This document shows positions 1 through 12,172 of a DNA stretch of 64,000 bases, one piece after another. The stretch comes from Escallonia rubra. Taxonomy: Eukaryota > Streptophyta > Magnoliopsida > Escalloniales > Escalloniaceae. The notes under the pieces are model-generated. The model saw only the letters and a program-made list of their open reading frames with translations. It made no database searches and was not told the origin of the DNA. Both the position numbers and the translations under genes were made by a program. The stretch is from NCBI GenBank assembly GCA_033065855.1, contig JAVXUO010002032.1, forward strand, positions 186,001 to 250,000, read 5' to 3'. The number at the start of each line of letters is the position of its first letter. The stretch's first letter is position 1.

Positions 1-979
1 ATATAATTTGAATTCGTGGCAAGTACATAATCCTATGTTCGTATTTAAGTTATTGGAATACACCTATTTGTATGACAACATATTCTTCATACCGGTATTG
101 TTTTTATATGATCCATTGTAGTCCGGAATATAAACAAAAAGGATGAGGATCTGGCACGTCATACAAAATAATATTAAGAGATTAAATGGCTAAATATTTT
201 TTGTTTAAAATATTCATTTTAAATTTATAAGATATATAAAGATTAAGGTATTTTTGAATTTTAAAAAGATGCAGCTAATTACAATATTTTTGGCTGAATT
301 TAAACAATCTGCTGCTAGAAGAGGTTAAAAGTTCTCTAATGTATCTTTTAGTCACAACGATTAAATAAATATAACCAAAACAGGTGTAGATCTGGGGCCA
401 CTATATAAAAATTATTCCAAGGGGAGTGTTGAAGAAGTTAAAAATTCACTTATGTATCTTTTAGTAACAAAAGATTGAATTCAACAATGCGGGATTGGAT
501 TTAACCCAATCGTATACATATGTGATGCTAAGTCTCTGTTCAACTTTTGAAAAAAAAAAACTATTAAAACCTAACATTGATACCACCATCAAAATCAATA
601 AGATGAACACATTAATTTTTACTACTTATTAAAGAACCATTCATAAGTTCAGGTATTATTATGCTATTTATTTATATTCAATATTTTTTTAAAATGGATC
701 GGTTATTAGGTCTGCTAACTTTATTGCACATGACTGCAAATTTAAACTTTACCGATATAGATACACGTCAAAATATCTACAACGTCGACTAGGCCTTCCT
801 TTATGATGAATTTATGTGTTATTTTGTGTTTGGTAATATAATGTGTTGTTATTGTTTTCTTAACTCTTAAAACATTATGCAATAAGTAATATTTTTTTTT
901 CATTTTTAATTTGATGATACAAGTCTTATTATATAATAAATGATTTGGGTTAAAAAATATTCTTGATAAAAAAAAAAAT
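1..979. other. AT-rich intergenic sequence, no gene seen
   Basis: This stretch is very AT-rich with stop codons in all frames. I see no coding similarity, RNA gene or clear transposon end. It could include part of an HSP70 intron if exon 1 of the gene at 1864-3491 lies beyond the left edge. Confidence 0.6.
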
Positions 980-980
980 T

Positions 981-1413
981 GGTATTGTATTTATATTATT
1001 AATCTAATGCATATGTATATAAGGTGAAAAACTTAGGTTTTTGAACATTATTGAAATTACTTCCTTGGAGTTTTTGATCAGCAGCTAACAACTGATTTAT
1101 TTATTATGGTTTAACTGTAATAGTCATATTAATTAATTTCAATTGTGCTTTTCACTAAGATTTATAACATTTTGGTATTGTATTTATATTATTCATCTAA
1201 TGCTAAGCTTTTCACTAAAGTTTTTGGTATTGTGTTTATATTATTAATCTAATGCATATGTATATAAGGTGAAAAACTTAGGTTTTTAAACATTATTCAA
1301 ATTACTTCGTTCGAGTATTTGATCAGCAGCTAACAATTGATTTATTTATTATGGTTTAACTGTAATAGTTATATTAATTAATTTCAATTGTGCTTTTAAC
1401 TAAGGTTTATAAC
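981..1413. repeat. Direct repeat of about 190 bp, two copies 246 bp apart
   Basis: The segment starting at 981 (GGTATTGTATTTATATTATT) recurs at about 1227 and stays nearly identical for about 190 bp, including a shared GATCAGCAGCTAACAA and a shared TTTATTATGGTTTAACTG. A shorter third piece of the unit lies between them, at about 1174-1226. It looks like a simple AT-rich tandem duplication. No function is evident. Confidence 0.8.
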
Positions 1414-1863
1414 TTTTTTCTTTCGAATCACTATATAACGTGCAAAACACGTGATCCTTACTAGTACGAGGAAAAAACAGAAATGGAGGAATAATCCCTG
1501 AGTATGGGGAGAACCAACTGATTATTTCATTGCATAGAAGGTCCCTTTTATATAACAACTGATACAAATAAAAGAAAATCAAATCCTACTCTACAGGAAT
1601 TTTGCAATCACAAATCTCTAATCAACTCTCTGATCAATGGGGTTCTGAAATCATGTCACAAATTTTTTTCAATCCCGTAGTTAGAACAAAAATTTAACAA
1701 GCAATTCCTCAAGTTCCAGGGGAATCAAGCCTGGGTGTACACTTGTCGCCAGCATGTATCCTTTGATCAAGATATTTGGTGATTAGGGTCAAGGCGTATT
1801 CTGTATTACTGTTTGTGCTATGATGCTCTTAGAAACCCAAAATGATAGTCTTACTAAATACAG

Positions 1864-3491
1864 ATGCAAAGCGATTGATTGGCAGGAGATTCAGTGATCT
1901 GTCTGTGCAAAGTGATTTGAAGCTCTGGCCATTCAATGTCATTCCTGGTCCTGCTGACAAGCCCATAATTGTCGTCAACTACAAAGGTGAGCAGAAGCAA
2001 CTTGCTGCTGAGGAAATCTCTTCCATGGTCCTGGTTAAGATGCGTGAAACTGCTGAGGCATTCCTTGGAAGAACGATAAAAAATGCAGTAGTAACTGTCC
2101 CTGCCTACTTCAATGACTCACAGCGGCAAGCTACAAAAGACGCTGGTGTCATCGCAGGTCTGAACGTGATACGCATCATCAATGAGCCTACTGCTGCAGC
2201 CATTGCTTATGGTTTGGACAGCAGAGGAACTAGAGCTGGTGTAAGGAATGTGCTTATCTTTGATTTGGGCGGTGGTACTTTTGATGTTTCTCTTCTCACT
2301 ATTGATGAAGGCAACATAGAAGTTAAGGCCACTGCCGGTGACACGCACCTTGGAGGAGAAGACTTTGATAACAGGTTGGTAGACCACTTTGTTCAGGAAT
2401 TTAACAGGAAACATAAGAAGGACATTAGTGGGAACCCCAGAGCTCTTAAGAGGTTGAAGACTGCTTGTGAGAGGGTTAAAAGGCTTCTATCATGCACCGC
2501 CCAGACAACCCTTGGTGTCGATTGCTTGTTTGAGGGAATTGATTTCTTTTTTACCGTTACGCGAGCAAGGTTCGAGGAGCTTAACATGGATCTCTTTAGA
2601 AATTGCCTCGAGCCCGTTGAGCATTGTTTGAGAGATGCCAAAATGGATAAGACCATGGTTCACGAAGTGGTTCTTGTTGGTGGGTCTACAAGAATCCCAA
2701 AAGTGCAACAAATTCTGCAGGATTTTTTCCATGGTAAGGAGCTGTGTAAGAGCATAAACCAGGATGAGGCCGTAGCCTATGGTGCTGCTGCTCTGGCTGC
2801 TATAATGGATGGGAGGGTTCATGAGATGGTGCTATTAGACGTCACACCTCTATCTCTTGGTGTTGAGGTTACAGGCGGTATTATGAATGTACTAATTCCA
2901 AGGAACACTCCGATACCCACCAAGAAGGAGGGAATCTTTAGCACCCAAAATGACAACCAAACTAGTGTATTTGTTCGTGTGTTTGAAGGTGAAAGGACAA
3001 AAACCAAAGACAACAACTTGTTGGGTGAGTTTACATCCTCTAGCTTTCCTCCTGCCCGGAGGGGTGTTCCAGAGATTAAGGAATGCTTCGAGATGGATGC
3101 CAACGGTATCTTGAATGTATCCGCTGAGGTACTGAACACTGGCGAGAAGCAGAAAATCACTATCACCAATGACAAAGGAAGGTTGTCCAAGGATGAGATT
3201 GAGAGGATGGTAAGGGAGGCAGAGAGGTACAAGGTCGAGGATGAAGAGAATAAAAAGAAAGTTGAAGCGAAGATTGCCTTAGAAAACTATGCGTACGACA
3301 TTAGGAACACTCTAATGGATGAGAAGAACAACTCAACGCTCACAGAGGTTGACAAGAAGAAGATTCAAGATGCTGTTGTTAACACCATTTATTGGCTAGA
3401 CCGGAACCAGCTTGCCGAGGCCCAGGATTTTGAAGAAAAGATGAAGGAGCTTAAGAGTGTTCGCAGCCCTATAACAGCCAATGTGTATTAG
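1864..3491 (+). CDS. HSP70 chaperone, exon 2 only, early stop (possibly a pseudogene)
   Basis: An open frame of 549 codons (1842-3491) encodes nearly all of a cytosolic-type HSP70 from the [10 protein letters not shown] motif onward. HSP70s are ATP-dependent chaperones with an N-terminal ATPase domain and a C-terminal substrate-binding domain and lid. Visible signatures, numbered from the ATG at 1842, are [12 protein letters not shown] (about 91-102), [10 protein letters not shown] (about 141-150) and [15 protein letters not shown] (about 276-290), followed by a normal beta-sandwich and lid. The true exon probably starts at 1864, after a CAG acceptor at 1861-1863. This is the usual plant HSP70 exon 2 border, and the copy at 39074 has the same one. 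Exon 1, with the first phosphate-binding loop, is not in the 1.86 kb upstream; it is lost or beyond the window edge. The TAG at 3489-3491 replaces the Gln codon of the usual MYQGA and removes about the last 30 residues, including EEVD. Without exon 1 and the tail, normal function is doubtful. Confidence 0.85.
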
Positions 3492-5773
3492 GGTGCTAGT
3501 AGCTCTGATATGGCTAGTAATAAGAAGGATGGAGCCTGCCAATGGTCATATTAGTGCAGGTCCAAATATCGAATTTATGAAGCTTATAGGCTGCATTCCC
3601 AAGTGTTGCTGTTGATTTTGCATAGCGTAATACCTGTGTCCAAATATCGTAATATGGTGGTGATGTTCGTCTTTTCAGCTATTTGAAGTGTGGGCTTTGA
3701 GTTGTCTGTCTTTAATGGTGACGTAGCAGTGATTAAGCTAAAATAGCTTTCAATATTCAGTTTATATCTGCTTATTTTTCCTTTGGGGTTATAAAGAACA
3801 AAACTTATACGACATCAAGAACATTACTTAAAGTCGAGTAAACTCCTTCCATGAGCAGTCCCTGGATTCCTCCCCTGCTCCCTTCTCACCTTCAAAAATA
3901 AAAAGAAGAAAAAAAAATTTAAAAGATGAAAACAACTTCAATGCAAGGATGAAAGAAAATCCCTCTAACTTGTTAGTCTCTTGTTCCAGTTGTACCACGT
4001 TATCTCTGTCACTTAAAAGGAAAACTGTTCATGTAATTTAGATATGAAGCATGGTGGCCTAAGAAAACTAAGGTAGTAGGTTTAGTGATTTCCTTCAACG
4101 CTTTCTATCGGACAGTACTAAGAGCTTAAAATGTGCATATATCATCCGTGATGCGACTTTGAGAATTTAATTTTGAGAAAGTAACATCACTCACGGTCTC
4201 AATTCTGCTAGGTTCACCACATTTAAGTAACAAAAGTATAAAAAGAAAGCGAATAAAAGCAGTGCCATCGTGAAACCTTACTTTTCTCCGTTAATTATAC
4301 CCAACATATATAGTACTATGTGAATGTTTTTTGGGCCCTTTTGCCTTCTTCATAAGATATATCATGGGAGTACCATGTGAATGTTTCCATCAAAGGCTAG
4401 TAGCAACTAGCAGTTCAAGAGCATAGCAATGAGTAAGAAATCACGTAATAGGCAATTTCAGCACCGTCCAAACTTTTCCCGAAAGAACCTTATGCTTTGT
4501 CATAAGAAGGTGAAACTATATACTTCTGCTATCGACGTGATAGTGATAGTAATCAAAACTTCGTGACGCATGTTCATGGGTCTGATTTTCATGGTGTATC
4601 ATAGCAAGAAGAAGCTAAATAGCGTTTGCGCGTTCTTTGCCCTTCCAGTGATGGGTGCAAAACATTTAGCCACGACCGTCAATTACCGATATAACACTTG
4701 ATGAGATGCGAATTTGTAATACAGTGGGAAAATTAAATTCGAATACGTGAAGTTGCCAAACGTTGAAAACTTGAAAGTTTTGAATGCAACTATACCTTTC
4801 TCTAAATATGACAAGAAAGAGTTACACGGGGACCCTTCACTTATAGTATCAAGTTAGTCGATCCTTAATCATAAGAAAGGTATTTCGTGGCTAAATTGAG
4901 CAATTAATTAAACTGGTCATATAATCCACTCATGCATATTGTTTAAAGGGTAATGTTTTTTTAAACTCAAATGTAGATTCTTGGTTAGGTTGGCGCGTTC
5001 CGGTTGTGTATGTAAAACATGGGATTTCACTATTCAAAATAGTTGAATTACTCTGTATACCGAATAATTAAAAGAAAGTATTGTTGCTCTTGTTTGAAAC
5101 TACTAGCATCTCTTAATTTTAGCAAAGGTTACAAAAGGCCTTAATGATAATGCAAATGTCCATTCATAAAAACAGAAAGCAAAATTATCAATTGACTCGT
5201 ATGCTTTGCCACGTATATAAATAATTGTCCCGACATTATTTTTGGATCGTCAAATAATTGTCCCGACGTTATTCAATAAATAAGTAAATAAATAAAGCTT
5301 AATCCATAAGCTCGTATCAAATATGGTAGCATTTAACTAAAACAGTTTTTTTTATTTTCAGTTTTATAATCCATTTTTCAATACGAGTCAATTTTTTGAA
5401 AACTCCCCAGTTTTTAAAACCAACCTCTTTTGCTCCTCGCTCCTAGGCGGCATTCCTCCACATGGACATATTGAAAAGTGGTTCTCCCTTGGACATTTTA
5501 ATAAACAATTTTCATTTTTAACATTTCTTTCATTTATGCCCTATTATTTTTTTCAACTAATATTTTCTGGTCATATTCAAATATTTAGAGGATAATAAAC
5601 TAACAAACTCTTTCCATTTTCACGAGGCTTCACATTCTTCCTTTTTTTACCCTAAGCCTTTCATCTAACCTTTATCTTTTTTTTCTCCAAAGGGTGCCCC
5701 AGCAACTAACCTTTCATTTTCTGATCAATTTTTTTTTTCTTTTCCTGTAGAGTGTTATCTTTGTCTATACAAG

Positions 5774-5774
<1 letters not shown>
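3492..5774. other. Intergenic sequence downstream of HSP70, no gene seen
   Basis: The first ~300 bp is probably the old HSP70 3' end and UTR; the frame stays open for about 20 codons past the TAG. The rest is AT-rich with poly-T and poly-A tracts. A short near-repeat (ATAATTGTCCCGAC) occurs twice at about 5220-5265. No coding similarity or RNA gene was recognised. Confidence 0.6.

Positions 5775-5820
<46 letters not shown>
5775..5820. repeat. (TA)n microsatellite at the left end of the Mutator-like element
   Basis: An uninterrupted TA run directly abuts the element terminus AGGGGCTGATCC. A matching AT run follows the right terminus at 14909. The target site was therefore probably a TA microsatellite, which makes any target-site duplication undetectable. 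Confidence 0.9.
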
Positions 5821-5823
<3 letters not shown>

Positions 5824-8441
5824 GGCTGATCCCCATCGACCGGTGGGAAAATAACAATTTTCCCACCGAACCACAGGTAAGAGTAGCGGTTGGGAAGGGC
5901 AGCTGCCTCGCGGAGAAAAAAAGGACGAAAATGGTGAAAAATGAAGAAAATGGCACGAGAAACTCACGAAAATATCACGAGAAAATGAAAATCTCACGAT
6001 AAAATGGGCATTAATGCCCAACCGCAACTCTTTCATGCGGTTGGCATTAATGCCCAAGCGCAACTCTCACATGCGGTTGGCATTATTGCCTTCCGTGACC
6101 CCCACCCCCCCTTGCCCCCCACCCCGTGGCCCCCACTTTCCTTTTTCTTTCTCTCTTCTTTCCCTTTTTTTTTCTTTTTTTCTTCTTTCCTTTTTTCTTT
6201 TTTGTCTTTTCACTCCGGGCCCACCCTCCCCAAACCGCAACAAGAAGTTGCGGTTCACCTTTTTTTCAATTGCAATTTTTCTTTCTTCTTTCCTTTTTCT
6301 TTCTTTCTTCTTTCCCTTTTTTTTTCTTTCCTTTTTCTTTCCCCACCCGCATCTCTTTGTTGCGGTTGGCAATGAGTGTGTCCTTCCCCCGTGGCCCCCA
6401 CTCCCACCCAAAAATTAACCCAACTGCAGCAAAGAGTTGCGGTTGGCAATAAGTGTGAGGCATCTCTTTCCCCCTCCCCCGTGGCCCCCACCCCCTCCCC
6501 CCGTGGCCTCCACCCCCACACATAAATTAAGCCCAACCGCAACAAAGAGTTGCGGTTGGCAATGAGTGCAAGGCAGCTCTGTCTTTTCCCACCCGTGGCC
6601 CCCACCCCCTCCCCCCGTGGCCCCCACCCCCACACATAATTAAGCCCAACCGCAACAAAGAGTTACGGTTGGCATCTTCATTGTTCCATCCGTGACCCCC
6701 ACCCCCCCTTGCCCCCCACCCCGTGGCCCCCCCTATGTCATTTCCCCCACATGTGAAGCCCCCCCCCCTTCCCCCACGTGCCATTACCACATGAACCCCC
6801 CACCCCCACGTGTCATTCCCCCCTCCCCCTCCTTACTGTTCAGTCACGGACTTGTCTTCTTTCTTCTCTTCCTCTCTCACTTTTCTCTCTATAAAATCCC
6901 TCCTCCCCGACTCATTTCTTCCACTCTTCTCATTCTCCCTATCTCACCTACATACAAACACAAAAATTTACGCTAGAAGATTGGTGGATAACCGCTAGAA
7001 GATCGGTGGATTTTTTTCATAATTATATCAAGTTAAAACAAGTAAGTATTTTTCAATTTGTTCTTACCAATTGATTGTTTAAATTGTGTTACGCTTAAAT
7101 TATTCTTACCACAGTATAATATTCGTGTTTAGGGCGTCAAAATTACGTTTTTACAAATCGGGGTATTACACTCGAAAGATTCCACAATAGCGATTTTTTA
7201 GGGCGTTAAAATGATAGTTTTTTTTACGAATTTATAAAAAATAGCTAGAGCATGATTTTGCCAAAGTGCAAAAAAGAGACCCTAGGTATTTTCAAAAGAT
7301 CTGTATCAGGTAAAAATTTCAAATTTTTCCAAAGACTGTAAAGGGGCTAACTGATACGGGGAACCTTGTACCTTCGCAGTCTAATTTAAAATACCAAGCT
7401 AGCGCGATTTCGCGCAAAACTTTTATGAGAACCCTAGGATGTTGGGAAGTTCCATTCCCCAGGAATTCGCGCCATTCCGAAGCCGTTAGCTATTTTTTTG
7501 GCCGAACGACCTTTTAAACGCTCGATCCGGACACTGGTTCGCGATTTTTGCGCGAAAGATCCGTAAAATACTTTTTAGATCAAGGATGAACTCAGGAAGC
7601 GTAAAATAGCATTTTGAGGCACTTTTTAGATTTTTCCTGATGCCAGGGGCATTTTGGTAATTTGCCACCCCGCGAGGGGTGTTTTGGTAATTTTCCCGCG
7701 CCAAGTTTTTCAAACGACTTTTTAGTCCAGAAATGTAAGTAAACCACCTGAAATGTTGTTTTGAAGCTGGTTCGGGGGCGTAATTGTCGCTAGGGGTGAA
7801 AACTTAATTAGACAGTTTTTTCACGAATTTATAAAAAATAGCTAGAGCGTGATTTTTCCAAAGTGCAAAACAAAGACCCTAGGTATTTTCAAAAGATCTG
7901 TATCAGGTAAAAATTTCAGATTTTTCCAAAGACTGTAAAGGGGCTAACTGATACGGGGAACCTTGTACCTTCGCAGTCTAATTTAAAATACCAAGCTAGC
8001 GCGATTTCGCGCGAAACTTTTATGAGAACCCTAGGATGTTGGGAAGTTCCATTCCCCAGGAATTCGCGCCATTCCGAAGCCGTTAGCTATTTTTTTGGCC
8101 GAACGGCCTTTTAAGCGCTCGATCCGGACACCGGTTCGCGATTTTTGCGCGAAAGATCCGTAAAATACTTTTTAGATCAAGGATGAACTCAGGAAGCGTA
8201 AAATAGCATTTTAAGGCACCTTTGAGATTTTTCCTGATGCCAAGGGTATTTTGGTAATTTGCCACCCCGCGAGGGGTGTTTTGGTAATTTTCCCGCGCCA
8301 AGTTTTCCAAACGACTTTTTAGTCCAGAAATGTAAGTAAACCACCTGAAATGTTGTTTTGAAGCTGGTTCGGGGGCGTTGGGGTGATAGTGAACCCCCAG
8401 GGGCATTTCGGTAATTTGCCGCTCATCGGGGGCTATTTTGC
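5821..8441. repeat. Left terminal inverted repeat arm (2.6 kb)
   Basis: It pairs with 12543-14909. From the outside in: terminus and GACCGGTGGGAAAATAAC motif, an array of GTTGCGGTTGG hairpins with CT-rich spacers (6010-6680), a T/C-rich stretch (6830-6960), then two copies of a 596-bp unit. Similarity to the right arm stops at about 8441, just after CGGGGGCTATTTTG. Proline-, serine- and glycine-rich open frames here are by-products of low-complexity DNA. Confidence 0.85.
6010..6680. repeat. Array of short hairpins (CCAACCGCAAC / GTTGCGGTTGG) with CT-rich spacers
   Basis: Near-perfect short palindromes with stems such as CCAACCGCAAC and GTTGCGGTTGG recur at about 6020, 6065, 6240, 6430, 6545 and 6658, with a half-site at 6362. 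Several are spaced about 112-118 bp apart. Spacers are C-rich on this strand or long homopyrimidine runs (about 6136-6340). The right arm has fewer copies (about 14350, 14450 and 14710). Arrays of this kind in a transposon end may serve as transposase-binding sites, but that is inference. Confidence 0.8.
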
Positions 8442-8740
8442 TAGGAAGGATCCAGCTTAAAATTCATACCTTAAAATAACTTTTAGTTCAATGATGGGTG
8501 TGAGACACCCGAAAACTAGGTATTTTGTTCCGGATGTTCTGAACCTTGTGACGCACCGGCGATGACTGCCAGGGGGTATTTTGCATAAGTAGCGGGTGTT
8601 TTGGTAACTTTCCCCCTTTAAAATTTTTCCTGATATATTTGGTATATAATTGACGTAATACATTTAAAAACTTGACTTTAAAGCGGTTTTGAGGTGTTGG
8701 GGGTGTAGGGGCCATCGGGGGGTATATTGCTATATAACCA
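7227..8740. repeat. Tandem 596-bp unit, two full copies and a degenerate third
   Basis: CGAATTTATAAAAAATAGCT begins a unit at 7227 and again at 7823. The two units are nearly identical, with a shared TTTTGGTAATTTTCCCGCGC motif. A decayed third piece (about 8460-8740) keeps the GGTAACTTTCCC and GGGGCCATCGGGGG motifs. The same pair occurs inverted in the right arm (about 12543-13830). Short frames on the minus strand across these units are repeat shadows, not genes. Confidence 0.85.
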
Positions 8741-8937
8741 CGTTGGCGCTAAATTCAGTGGGAACTAGCGTAATTAAGCGTTCGGAGTGGTGGGAAGTGA
8801 GGATTTGTTTTAATACATTGAAATAATGACTATTGCTAATGTGTTGGTAAGCTAGGTTAAAGATCCCCAAAATAGTTTTGGAATGTAAATATTATGGACG
8901 CTAAGTTGGTTTATAATTATATTTTGTTCTTAGAGGT

Positions 8938-10911
8938 ATGAATTTCAGCCCTGGACCTCATGATACATCAATCCTATACGATGACGATGACCACGTCGCG
9001 AGGCACGTATTTGACGGTGTCGATATGGGTGTTTTGGAAACAATTCAAAGCACAAGTCACCTTGAAGAGTGGGTACTAAACGAGGAACAAATACAGCTAT
9101 TACACCGTCAAAATTTAACCCTGTTCACCGATTGCGGGAAATGGTCTCGACACGACGATTGCCTTATATCCGCTCTAGTTGAACGATGGAGGAGCGAGAC
9201 GAACTCATTTCACTTCCGGTTTGGTGAAATGACTGTTACGTTAGAGGACGTCGGATATATACTTGGAATCCCATGTCACGGCAGACCCGTTACTCTGAAC
9301 GTGTTGTCTGCATCCATAGCGAATATGGCTAGGCAGTATTTTCCGGGAATTCCAAGGGCAGCTCTTACAACAAACGGCGTCAAGCTTAAATGGCTGAGAG
9401 AGCAGTACGGCGTGCATCCATATGAAAGCCTTGTATCGCTGAAGCACGACGGCATTAGTACTGAGGAATACTTACAGTGGTTTCTCAGGGTGACGCGCAC
9501 GAGGGTGAATCGCCCTTCCCAGGTGAAGAAGACATCGTACGCGCCACGTGAGGTCTATGACCAGTTCTGGGCATTGGCCATTGTAAGTCATGCTAGTGTT
9601 GTTTGATAATTTATTTGCGCACCTTATCGACCATGCCTGAAATGATTAGCCATATTTTGTATGCATGTTTTTTAGGTTGACCAGGGCACTGAGGTGTTCA
9701 AGCAGCTGGAGTCGTTTGACTGGTTTGTCGCGCAGGCTCCTGACAATCTCAAGAGGTCCATTGAGAGGTACAAGACTGAAGTTCAAAACTTTAGTCTTGC
9801 GTACCGGGGTTACCAAGGGGAGCCGTCTAGTCGCTTGCCTCCTGACGCGTACGACTATCAGCCCCAGAGTCAGGTGTGGGAGCCGTCTAGTTGCTTGCCT
9901 CCTGACGCGTCTTCATCGCATAGCTATGAATTCTGGGAGCCGTATAGTCGCTTGCCTCCTGACGCATACGACTCTCAGTGCCATTATCAGGTTCCCCAAG
10001 TAGGAATCCAGGCCTCGCGCCCAAGCTTCCGGTCAGACAAAGGACAAGCGACGAAGCCATTGAGGCCGGACAAGATGGGTTGGATCGACCGGCACTACTT
10101 CGGGCATGAGCCTGTCAATTCAACAGACTTTCCTCTTGCGACATTCCTAGGTCATGAGGATATCAGAACGTTGGCGCCGGAGACAGATCTTTCAAATTTT
10201 GTCATGAACGCTTACATAGATCTGCTCCGGATTAGAGAGCAACATTTTAACCGTTCTGAATATTTGAAGCTTAACATGTATCCCACTCATTTTGTGGAAT
10301 TAACGGTGAGGGAATTCACAGAATGGAGGCGAGGGGGCGGCAGGAGTAAGTGGAAACCAGGTCGAAACGTGTTAGGCATGATGAACGCAAACTATCAATG
10401 TCCCGCTGCTGATGCGAACCTTATCATGATACCTTGTCATCATGCAAACCACTGGTTCCTATTAGTTCTCCATCCAGCGTTGAGAACGGTTCACATATAC
10501 GATAGCCTAAGGGAGGACGAGCCTGGACAGCTGCTGGCACAGATGTACAACGAGTACATCACTTTAGTGGTTAGTTTTTATTTTTTGACCTTGGCTCATA
10601 GTATATTCTTCTTGTTTCATAGGCTTGATTCTCGTTTTTATTGTTGGATGCAGACTACTGTCCTCTCGCTAGCGTGCGAACGGCCACCGGGGGACCCTTG
10701 GACGGTCGTGATGATAAAGGACCGACCAAAGCAATATAACGGTCACGATTGCGGGATTTACGTCCTCAAGTACATGGACTACATTGCTCGCTCGGAAGTG
10801 CTCAAACACTCCTCGTGGACTAGGAAGGATGCCTTGACGTTTAGGTATAGGATAGCGTGGGAGCTGAAAAAGAATGAAGCTAGACGCCTTCATTACCATT
10901 ATCCTGACTAG
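8938..10911 (+). CDS. Plant mobile domain (MAIN-like) fused to a Ulp1-type cysteine protease
   Basis: Three exons: 8938-9582, 9676-10569 and 10654-10911. Both introns are phase 0, with donors GTAAGT and GTTAGT and acceptors TTTTTTAG and GGATGCAG. The second intron is 84 bp and open. The product is about 598 residues. Residues 1 to about 250 are a plant mobile domain of the MAIN/PP7-long-form type (for example GKWSRHDDCLISALVERW and EDVGYILGIPCHGRPV). A linker holds three 19-20-residue repeats of the WEPSSRLPPDA type (about 9820-9985). Residues about 410-598 are a peptidase C48 (Ulp1/SENP) domain with the triad His474 (NHWF), Asp491 (YDS) and Cys546 (HDCGIYV), plus oxyanion Gln540. C48 enzymes cleave SUMO or related modifiers; the substrate here is unknown. 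It sits inside a Mutator-like element, and its stop codon begins a tandem array. Catalytic residues look intact. Confidence 0.8.
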
Positions 10912-12015
10912 CGTGGCTAAGGTGCAATGATGTTACAAAAAACTGTACAAAAAAGAAATGTACATAATTTTTCGCATGCTATGAATTTGGCGCTAAAATG
11001 TGCGCGAATATACCTTTCATATGACGCATTCGAAAAAATTACGCGTCTCGCTTTTCACCGAAATTCATAGAAATGGGCTAACTAGCGTGCATGAGGTGCA
11101 ATGAGAGAAAAAAAAGTGACAAAAAAAATTATAACTTTTTTCGCAAGCTAAGAATTGGGCCTTAAAGTGTGCGCGAATAGGGGCGTCGTAGGAAAACTCA
11201 AAAAATAATTTGTCTCATTTTTCGTCGAAATTCATAGAAATGGGCTAACTAGCGTGCCTCATGTGCAATGAGCGAAAAAAAAGTGACAAAAAAAAATTAC
11301 AAGATTTTTCGAAAGTTATGAATTGGCCTCTAAAGTGTGCCCAAATAGGCCCTTCATAGGAAAACCCAAAAAATAATGTGTCTCGTTTTTCGCCGAAATA
11401 CATAAGAATGGGCTAACTAGCGTGCCTCATGTGCAATGAGCGAAAAAAAAGTGACAAAAAAAATTACAAGATTTTTTGAACGTTATGAATTGGCCCCTAA
11501 AGTGTGCCCGAATAGGCCCTTCATAGGAAAACCCAAAAAATAACGTGTCTCGTTTTTCGCCGAAATACATAAGAATGGGCTAACTAGCGTGCCTCATGTG
11601 CAATGAGCGAAAAAAAAGTGACAAAAAAAATTACAAGATTTTTCGAACGTTATGAATTGGCCCCTAAAGTGTGCCCGAATAGGCCCTTCATAGGAAAACC
11701 CAAAAAATAACGTGTCTCGTTTTTTGCCGAAATACATAAGAATGGGCTAACTAGCGTGCCTCATGTGCAATGAGCGAAAAAAAAAGTGACAAAAAAAATT
11801 ACAAGATTTTTATATATATATGAATTGAGCGCTAAAGTGTGCGTGAATAGGCCCTTCATTGGAAAACCCTGAGATTAACGAGTCTAATTTTTTGAATATG
11901 CTCATAAAAATGGGCTAACTAGCGTGCCTAAAGTGCAATGAACAAAAAAAATTACAAGATTTGTCGGGCGCTACGAATTGGGCGCTAAAGTGTGCGCGAA
12001 TATGCCATTCAAAAA
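10908..12015. repeat. 168-bp tandem array starting at the PMD-Ulp1 stop codon
   Basis: CTAGCGTG recurs at 10908, 11082, 11249, 11417, 11584, 11751 and 11919: seven starts spaced 174, 167, 168, 167, 167 and 168 bp. Each unit reads GGGCTAACTAGCGTGCCTCA, then A-rich tracts, AATTGGCCCCTAAAGTGTGC and AATAGGCCCTTCATAGGAAA. The middle units are nearly identical and the outer ones diverged. The TAG at 10909-10911 lies in the first motif copy, so the array and the 3' end of the gene overlap. Confidence 0.9.
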
Positions 12016-12172
12016 ATATAAATAATCCACAAACCAAATCACAAATGAAAGATTCAACAAACCAAATCACAAATTTAAACATTATAAAAGTTATTCGTTA
12101 TACAACTGAAACATTAACCCTAACACTCTTCCTCATCATCGTCCTCCTCGACCATACTGCCAGGTTCGATAC

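Noticed and set aside
2118..3232. Minus-strand frames opposite the HSP70 exon
   Set aside because: Antisense shadows of a well-conserved coding exon.
6004..6976. Overlapping open frames on both strands, rich in Pro, Ser, Phe, Gly or Lys
   Set aside because: They arise from C-rich and polypyrimidine repeats of the Mutator-like element arm; the same is true at 14050-14744.
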